Source: Lotmaria passim (taxonomy: Eukaryota > Euglenozoa > Kinetoplastea > Trypanosomatida > Trypanosomatidae). Taken from it: a stretch of DNA of 64,000 nucleotides. The translations under genes and the position numbers were made by a program. The notes under the pieces are model-generated. The model did not search any database, was not told where the DNA came from, and was given only the letters and a program-made list of their open reading frames with translations. The first letter of the stretch is position 1; every line of letters begins with the position of its first letter. Location: NCBI GenBank assembly GCA_037349495.1, contig CP140194.1, positions 932,001-996,000 on the forward strand. Direction: 5' to 3'. Shown one piece after another: positions 6,574 through 14,200 of this stretch.

Positions 6574-9500
6574 TCAGTCACCTACGCCGAGTCCGAGATC
6601 GTGCTCGACCGACCATTCCTGCAACTCTCCAAGCGAGTGGCCGAACTTGACGGTGACACTCAGCGGCACAAGGAGGTGCATTGCTTGTGACATGGCAGCG
6701 GAGACGACCGGGACAACTGAGGGCAACAGCTCTTTGCGCACCGTGAACACCATCTCGTCGTGAATCTGAGAAACAAGGCACACATCGTCTCTGCTGTACC
6801 GATGCAGCACGTCTCTTGCGACGGCAAGCATCGCCATCTTCATGACGTCTGCCGCGCTGCCCTGCACCACGCCGTTGAAGGCCTGCCGCTCCGCGTAGGA
6901 GCGGCGCGACATGACGGTGCTCTGGATATCGGGCAGATACCGCAGCCGGCCGCTGATGGTCCGCACAAACCCGTTCACGCGGCTCTCCTCGATGACGCGG
7001 CGGTGGTAAGTCTCGATGCCGGGGAACGCGCTTGTCAGCAGCGAGGTAATAGACAGCGCGCGCTCCACGTTGACGCCCATGTGGGCCGCCAGCGTCTTGG
7101 GGCCGGCACCGTAGAGCATGCCAAAGACAACGCGCTTCGCCAGCGTGCGCTCCTCGTCGGACACCGACTTCTTCTTAAAGATGACCTCAGCGATGGCGCG
7201 GTGAATGTCGGTCGATTTTGTGAGGGCGTCGATCAGGGCCTTGTCGCCGCAGAGGTGGGCCAGCACGCGAAGCTCAATCTGCTGGTAGTCAACGGAGAGC
7301 AACAAGGAGCCGGGCGGGGCGACAAAGCAGCGTCGAAATCCGAGCAAGTCTTCTTCCCGTTCCTCGCCTTCCGCGCCGGCGCTGGGCATATGCGTCGCGC
7401 CGTTTCGCGGCAGGTTCTGCAAATTCGGCTCGACGCACGAGAGCCGGCCCGTGTCCGTACCTTCTTGAAGGAAGTTCGGGTGGATGGTGGCGTAGCCGCG
7501 ACCAGGCAGCGTGAGGTCGCCCACGGCGGTCATGCTCGCCTCCTCGTCGGCACTCGGCCGCGCGCTCACGTTGGTGGGAGACGCCATGGCTTCTGCGCCG
7601 ACATTGAGCAGGCGATCAATGAACGGGCTGCCAGCGTCGCCTCCGTCGACGGTCTCGCCGAGCAGCTGCGGCGCGGGCTGCTCACCCGACACAGCCCGCG
7701 CCGGAGAGCCTGCCTTCGATGCAGCCGCAGCGCCCGTCTTCTCGGTGCGCACAATGGCGTAGCTCATCATCCCCTCCACGTAGGTCTGCATTAGCTTGGA
7801 GGCTTTGCGGTACCTCAGGAGACACGCCGGGAACTCATGGTGCGGGGCAAGAGCGCGGAGGGTGTCCTCGGCAGTGGAGAGGCGGCCACCCTTTGTGACG
7901 GTCAGCCCCGACCCGGCCGCCGCCTCGCCGCCATTGGGCGTCTTGGCCGTCAGGAATCTGCCGAGCTTCAGCACCTCGTAAAGCGCCCGCCGGCACTGAT
8001 CGTGACTTTGAATGTTGAAGTCGTCCCCCATCTCAGGCACCAACGTGCTGGCCAACGTGCGCTGGCGAGCCATCTCGGCTTCGCAAGATTTCTGGTAGCG
8101 GTGCACCTCGGGCAGGTCCACGCCGATGCCGTTGAAGCGCATCAGCGCAAGGAGGAGGGCGATGCGCTTCTCTTGACGTAAGAACGCCTGCAGCAGTCCT
8201 TTGCCGCCGAGAAGGCCGTAGAGACTGCGATAGACGGTGGCGAGGTAGTACACCTGCTGGGCTAATCGGCGCTGCGCCGGCGTCAGCGGCGGCGCAGGCG
8301 TCTCGGTGGTTGACGAGCTGGGGACGTGGAAAGAGCTGCCGGCGCTGTTGAGGTCCCCATCGCTGGCCTTTTCCAGCAGCACCGACGGCAGCGGCTTGCC
8401 AGCTGACACGCGCAGCAGCAGCTGGTCGTAGTTGTACAGCACGTTCATATCGGCCTCCCCTCCTCCTCCTCCTCCGCTGTCCACCTCTGCAGCCGCGGTA
8501 GCGTGGCGTGACGACGGGGCAACAGAGCAGCCGATGTGCAACTGCGCCATCCACGCCATAACTCGCACATCGCTAATGCAGTGCGACCACAGCGTACCCT
8601 TGCAGTGGGCCAGGAGAGCCACAAGCACCGCCTGCGCGTTGAAGGTGATCAGCTCCACCCCAGGCAGCTCCGTCAACACGCGGCACAAGAAAGGGAAGCC
8701 GAGCGTCTGCGCTGGCAGCGCGTACACTGCGTCCTTCCACCGCGCAAAGACGAGCTCGACGTGCTGGTGGCTGTAGACCGGGTCGATGGAGAAGAAGCAG
8801 CTCGACGCCCTGCCCTTTACCGCCTTCGATGCGCTACTGTGGTAGGTGAAGTTGGTGCGGCACTCCACGAGCGGCGCGCCTCCGTTGCCATTGCTAGCGA
8901 GGGTGGAGATGCCCACAAACAGCGGCGGTGCTTGAATGCGGTCTGGGTCGTTCAGCGCGCGGCGAATGTCGTCAAAAAGGTCGTCGGTGCTCGTCTGCAG
9001 GTAGATGAAGGGGACGGAGACGGTGGCGGCGGCCGTAGGTACTCCTTGCAGCCCCGCCAGCAGGTTTTGTGGGTCGCCTGCAGCGGCGCTGGTGGAAAAC
9101 GAGAAGAGCGTGCGCGTCCGACTTGTGTTGTTGCGCGCATTGCTTGCAACACCATCACCCTCTGTCCGCTTGCGCTTCCCTCCTTTCCTGGACGGTGCAG
9201 CGTCCCCTGACGCGCTTGTGGCTGCTTTGCCACGCTTGCGAGTCGCCCTGCCTTTCGTGCCGCCATATGCGCTGGTGGCCACGTCGCTGTCTGGCGCGGC
9301 CGCGAGAGAGTCTCTGTTGGCTTTGCTGTTATCGCCCTCGTCGCCGTCGTGCTGCCCTGTCTTTTCCTTTGTCTTCTGTTTGCTCTTTCCCCACCGCTTT
9401 GCCGCCCACGACGGTGGTCCCCCACCGACATCACTACCACCACCGTTGTTGTTGTTGTTGCTTCGCTTCGGCGGCCCACAGCGCTGCGCCTCGGTGTTGT

Positions 9501-10305
9501 GCTGCACCTTCTCCGAGAGCTGCGCCAGGTTTGACTGGAGGCGGCGTACGGCGTCCGCTCCAGCGGTATCGCCGCAACCAGCGGCAGGGGTGGCGCCAGA
9601 GGACAGAGACGGCGGCATCGGAGCCGCCGGCGTGGGACTTGACGGCGATTGGTCCTGCAGCGGCCCGCCCACAGAGAGAGGATGTGAGACGACAGGAAGG
9701 GTGTGAAAGTCATCTTCATCGCCGTCGTCGTCCACGATTTCCACTATAGTCGGCTCCGTTGCCCGTGCACCGCTGCACACGGCAGACTCACCTGCAGCTT
9801 TTGCGGCTGCGATGGCGAATCGACCTGCACCAGAGCGGCGAGAGAGTAAGGAGCTGCTGGCGGCATTGGTGCTGTCCGACGTGCCAACGCCGGTCGACCT
9901 TTCTGTCGTCGCGGTGCGGCAGCGGCGGCTGTGTGGTCCATCGGGTAAGGTGCTTGCGTCGCTCTCTTTTAGAAACGCTGGCTGATCTGACGGCAGCGGT
10001 GGTGGTGAGCGTGACGAAGACGCGGAACCGTTTGCAGGCTCAACGCGTAGGCCGAACTGCTGCCATTTACGCACGTTGTCAACGTCGCCGCCGCCGCCGT
10101 CCGCTTCGGCGCTGGCGTGAAGGTCGACACGGCTGAAACCAGTCAAGCCATGACGGAGCGGGTTGGAAGCGGACGCGGGCGGGGCAGAAAGTTCCGATTC
10201 CTTCGTCAACGCAACCCATCCGTTGTTTGCTGGTCTGGCCAGGTGTGTCATGGGCACGACTCGGAAAGCGTACGAGCCGCGTGAAGTGCGTTGGAAAGGA
10301 TCCAT
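6574..10305 (-). CDS. family A DNA polymerase, theta/nu-like, without a helicase domain
   Basis: 1243 residues from the ATG at 10305. About 400 N-terminal residues are disordered, with a basic KRGKAAT...KGGKRKR stretch that could be a nuclear signal. A degenerate 3'-5' exonuclease-like region follows; it has no clear acidic metal-site set. The polymerase core is complete: TDTGRLS and EPNLQNLPR, motif A DYQQIELR (D1006), the fingers motif with KRVVFGMLYG, GFVRTISGRLRYLP, QGSAAD, and motif C IHDE (D1183, E1184). Spacing and the GFV/GRxRYLP region look closest to eukaryotic Pol theta and Pol nu. An unmatched insert of about 80 residues lies before TDTGRLS. In trypanosomatids the theta polymerase and helicase parts are known as separate genes; the expected role is translesion synthesis or end joining. 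The mitochondrial Pol I paralogues are the alternative. The frame extends 40 codons upstream only from a TTG, through a TAT repeat, so I reject the extension. Confidence 0.88.
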   Translation of the reverse strand: MDPFQRTSRGSYAFRVVPMTHLARPANNGWVALTKESELSAPPASASNPLRHGLTGFSRVDLHASAEADGGGGDVDNVRKWQQFGLRVEPANGSASSSRSPPPLPSDQPAFLKESDASTLPDGPHSRRCRTATTERSTGVGTSDSTNAASSSLLSRRSGAGRFAIAAAKAAGESAVCSGARATEPTIVEIVDDDGDEDDFHTLPVVSHPLSVGGPLQDQSPSSPTPAAPMPPSLSSGATPAAGCGDTAGADAVRRLQSNLAQLSEKVQHNTEAQRCGPPKRSNNNNNGGGSDVGGGPPSWAAKRWGKSKQKTKEKTGQHDGDEGDNSKANRDSLAAAPDSDVATSAYGGTKGRATRKRGKAATSASGDAAPSRKGGKRKRTEGDGVASNARNNTSRTRTLFSFSTSAAAGDPQNLLAGLQGVPTAAATVSVPFIYLQTSTDDLFDDIRRALNDPDRIQAPPLFVGISTLASNGNGGAPLVECRTNFTYHSSASKAVKGRASSCFFSIDPVYSHQHVELVFARWKDAVYALPAQTLGFPFLCRVLTELPGVELITFNAQAVLVALLAHCKGTLWSHCISDVRVMAWMAQLHIGCSVAPSSRHATAAAEVDSGGGGGGEADMNVLYNYDQLLLRVSAGKPLPSVLLEKASDGDLNSAGSSFHVPSSSTTETPAPPLTPAQRRLAQQVYYLATVYRSLYGLLGGKGLLQAFLRQEKRIALLLALMRFNGIGVDLPEVHRYQKSCEAEMARQRTLASTLVPEMGDDFNIQSHDQCRRALYEVLKLGRFLTAKTPNGGEAAAGSGLTVTKGGRLSTAEDTLRALAPHHEFPACLLRYRKASKLMQTYVEGMMSYAIVRTEKTGAAAASKAGSPARAVSGEQPAPQLLGETVDGGDAGSPFIDRLLNVGAEAMASPTNVSARPSADEEASMTAVGDLTLPGRGYATIHPNFLQEGTDTGRLSCVEPNLQNLPRNGATHMPSAGAEGEEREEDLLGFRRCFVAPPGSLLLSVDYQQIELRVLAHLCGDKALIDALTKSTDIHRAIAEVIFKKKSVSDEERTLAKRVVFGMLYGAGPKTLAAHMGVNVERALSITSLLTSAFPGIETYHRRVIEESRVNGFVRTISGRLRYLPDIQSTVMSRRSYAERQAFNGVVQGSAADVMKMAMLAVARDVLHRYSRDDVCLVSQIHDEMVFTVRKELLPSVVPVVSAAMSQAMHLLVPLSVTVKFGHSLGELQEWSVEHDLGLGVGD

Positions 10306-10366
10306 CTGGTGTGTGAAAGACAACCAACAACAATAATAATAATAATAGTAATAGTAGTAAGAGTAA
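10306..10366 (-). promoter_or_regulatory. spliced-leader acceptor abutting the polymerase ATG
   Basis: The minus strand carries a degenerate ATT/ACT tract, then a T-rich stretch ending in ACACCAG immediately before ATG. Use of this AG (10307-10306) would leave no native leader. Confidence 0.45.
10332..10366. repeat. (AAT)n / (AGT)n trinucleotide repeat
   Basis: Five clean AAT units followed by AGT/AAT variants, lying where a pyrimidine tract would be expected for the polymerase gene. Confidence 0.85.
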
Positions 10367-11273
10367 TGTACTGCTTCTGTTTCTCGTCCATGATAAGGAA
10401 TACAAGAAAGCAACAGTAACAGCAAGAACCGTATTCTGAAGAGTGAAACGGAGTCGAAATCGCTCTGTTATGGACTATGGGGAGTGCACCGCTTCACCAC
10501 AACTTTGCTACTCATTTTGGTGAAAAAAAAAAAAAGAAGGGGGAAAAAAAAACAGCCGAACGAGATTGTTCGTGGACTGCAATGCGGGGGGAAAAAAAAA
10601 AGGGATGTAAGAGGAGAACAGGAGAGTTTGCCTTTTCTTTCTTGTTGTGGCGCGTCTGTTCTTCACGAGGGAAAAAAAAAAATGTGTCACTCATAGGTCA
10701 AAGAACAGCAGTTGAAAGTGCTGAAAAAACGGGCACCGTATTTTCAGGCACATGCAGATATTTCTTACCTTCAAAGCAACCTCTTTTTTGTGTTGTTGTG
10801 CGTTTTGAGTATTTTGCAACACCATGTCATTCGTTCACTAGCCCCATGCACCGATTCACTGACGTACATTATCGTAGAGCACTTCGAGCCTTTTGGAAGC
10901 TAGACACACCTCTGGTACCTGAAAGATCCTTCTTTTCTTTGGAGTAACAAGAGAAACACCAAATAAAGAAATCTAATTACATCTTTGGAGTGTGCGGAGA
11001 ATAAATAAAAAAAAAAAAGAAGAGGGGAGCGGATGAATAATATTACAAAAAAAAAAAAAAGAGTACAAAAAAGAACAGAAGTGATGAGCCGTGAGACAGA
11101 AAGGCGTGAAAGCAGAAGCCAACGTCCCATGAAAATGAGAAAAAAACAACAACAACAACACAGAGACACAAAGACACGAGTTATGTGATCCAAAGAAAAA
11201 GAAAAAAAAAAAAGAAAAGAAGAAAAGAAAAAAAAAAGAGACAAAGAAAGAAGAAAAGAACATAGAGTTCCTC

Positions 11274-14200
11274 TTAGCGCCGTCGCAGGTCGAAAGGTCG
11301 TTTGGTGACTGCATACAGGTCGGCCCGATACTCTCTTCTCGCGTAGTCGTCGACGCGGCGCCCACCCAACGCAAGCAATCTCTCCGGGGATCGCAGCAGA
11401 TCAAGCAGCTCAAGAAACAAAAGCTGCTCAAGAAACAAGTCGCCCGCCTCACCATTGCACGCTGAGGAGCGCGTCAGGTACAGGTAGCGCAGCAGCTCTG
11501 CCACCGGCTCGGGATTGGCGAGTTGGAGCAGCACCACGCGGTGTGCGTCGCCGGCAAAGAAGTTGCGGATGTAGGTGCTCATGACCAGAACAAAGCTGGT
11601 GTAGAGGGCTACGACGCCGACGTTCGGGATGAGAGAGAGGGTGTTCTCCATCGTCGTAACATCGGTGGAGGCCACCACGTATACCAAAGAACGCTCGCGA
11701 CGCAAGCTATCCTCAGTGGACGAGGCAGCGGAGAACGAGCTAGAAAGCAACGCTGCGGAGGATATCATCGACGGAGCACACTCGAGGCATGTGAAGCCTC
11801 TATACGGACCCATGCGATGGAGAGTCAGCGTGCAGTCCACCTTGGCGACGCCGCTGCCGGCCATCGGCACCACGCTGCTGCCAGAGCTCACAACGTACGG
11901 GGTATAGAAGGACGGGAGGGGCACCGCAGTCGGCGTGAGCGCCGCACTGCTACCACGGCTGCAATTGGTGCGGTCTGCTGCTTGCCACGCTTCCAGCACA
12001 CGCACAAGCGTCGTGGCGGCCGATGGGGTTAGCGTGTAGGACTCCTCGATGGAGCACGTGGTGTAGCTCGTCTCGGTGGCGCGGCTGCGCGTGACGAGAC
12101 TGCGCACAACGAGCTGGGCACGCTGCGATGGCTGTCGCCGCAGGTTGTGCAAGCGAAGCTCCGTGATGAGCTGCGTCATGGCTGCCGGAGTGTAGGCCCA
12201 CACCTGGCTGCTGCACTGCGAGGGCTGCACAAATTGCCACGTGTCCTTTGCAGAGGCGAAGCGTAGCAGGTCGGCCGGACTCGGTGTGGTGTCGCCTACG
12301 GGTGTCGTCGCGGCGGTGTGAAATGCTGTTTGCGTTAGCGACGCATCCGCCGTGAAGAAGGGCAGAACAGAAAAGCTGCGGAACGCCACCTCGCTCGTCC
12401 ACGCAGTAACCGCGCTGGCGTGCACCTGTGGCCCAAAGGTGGAGTACCAAAATAGCGGAAAAAAGAGCACCAGCAGAATCGCCGCCAAGCTGAGCATTCC
12501 TTGGTATAAGCGCACGTAGTAAGGGAAGCGGCGACCCTGATGACGGCTTGTCCAATGTAAGTCGTGCATGTCCACGTACCGGCGGTAGACGTTGTGGTGG
12601 ATGTCCTCGAGGAGCATCCAGTGCTGCACCTTCAGCGTCGTCGCGCTAAACGACCAGTCGAGCAGCACACGGAGCTCCAGCAGAAACGGTACGGCGCGGA
12701 AGGCCATGTGGCCGAACCAGTGAAAAACGTCCGTTTTGATCGTAAAGGGGTCGTGTGTGCGGTGCAGCGGATAGCCGTGGCGCAGCTGCAGTGTCCCACA
12801 CCATAGCGAGGCCAACTTGGCGGCCATGAGAAGGGCCACGGGCATTGCGCTGGCGCGTGTGGTGCCGCCACCACCATGGCTATTGGCGTTGTCGGCGTGG
12901 CGCACAACGCGCCATGCTAAGTACAAGGCATGGTACACTAGGGCAAGGCAGAAGTGCAGGACATACTTGGCGAGCAGGGCGTGCAGGACGTAGAGGATGC
13001 GTTCGACAATCAGCAGCACCACCAGGCCGAGGGCGGTGGCCACGAAGATGCCTGGCAGCCGGTTGTGCTGCACCGCGTAGAGAAGGTTGTCCTGGGACAG
13101 CGCAGTGTCCCCCGGGGCGATGGCGTAGTAGGCCCAGCAGAAGAGCATCAGGGAAACAACATCAAAGCTAAGTTGGATGGTGTAGTAATCCGCTCCGGCG
13201 CCGCGTCGGTGCCGGTTCCACCGCGACAAGCGTCCGATATGCTGTGGATTGTTTGCTGCTGCTGCAGTCTCTGCCATGCTAGCCTGAGGACTACACCCTG
13301 CTGCGAGAGGTGCTGGTGGCGAGGGCTGCTGCTGCTCATTGAGGTTGTGATCGGCGTCCACTCGGCCACCGCCCAGCGCGCATTCGTCCGCGTACACCAG
13401 CGTCCACTGCAGCATGGCGGCGCACAGGGCAGCGACGCCCATTACGAGGTCGAACCACGATACCCAGCTCGACACAGAAAGGGTGACGCTCGACGGTGAC
13501 GAAGAGCTTTGGAGGCGCACGCAAAGCAGCAACGCGTCTACGCTCCGTGCGGCCATTGAGGAGACGTCTGACACAACGCCACTGATGATTAGGGCACGCA
13601 GCAGGCACTTGCCAAGCACGCTCCCCGCAGCATAAACAGCCCCTGCGCGGGCGTGCCACCGCGGCGGCCATGGACGCAGCAATAGCGCGTACACGAGACT
13701 TGCCAGCGACGGAGCAAGGTTGATCGCCGTGCTAGCAACGGTGAAGTGGAGGAGCGAGAGCAGCGCACAGACCCACACCCAATGCTGCAGCACGTAGCAA
13801 ACGAGCAGACGGGTTATGGAAAGGCTCGCTTGATGTCCCTCGAAAGGAAGCGCGCTGCTGTTGACAGATGCTGGTGTCTGAGATGTCTCCACCACACCTG
13901 TCACATTGCCGTCCTTCCTGCACACCGGCCCGCTCTCGTTTTGAATAGCCACGTCTGCGTTCACCTCTTTCCTTCTCGTCCTGTTCACCTCCTCTACAGG
14001 AAGCGTGTGTGCAGTCAAATAGGCTCTCAGCTCTTTTTGTATGTACCTGAAGGCGCGGTACATGAAGCCGCGTGCGTGGGTGATGCCAGTGCTCGGGTTC
14101 TCTTCGTCTTTCTCGGCTCCGCGCACGAGCGACGTCGACGCGCTTGCTGCAGCTTTATCGTCATCTCTGTCAGCTTTGCAAGGCTGCGCGGCACGTGTGG

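Larger units (their letters stand above)
10306..11273. other. intergenic spacer dense in A runs
   Basis: 3' UTR of the Piezo gene and leader of the polymerase. Plus-strand A runs include 10523-10535, 11008-11019 and 11047-11061, and 11190-11240 is almost all purine. No gene is seen. Confidence 0.6.

Noticed and set aside
6760-7794. 344-codon open frame on the plus strand
   Set aside because: Antisense to the DNA polymerase core; no motif; shadow frame.
10900-11244. Apparent small membrane protein of Phe/Leu/Ser on the minus strand
   Set aside because: Product of A-run spacer sequence read in reverse; no codon character.
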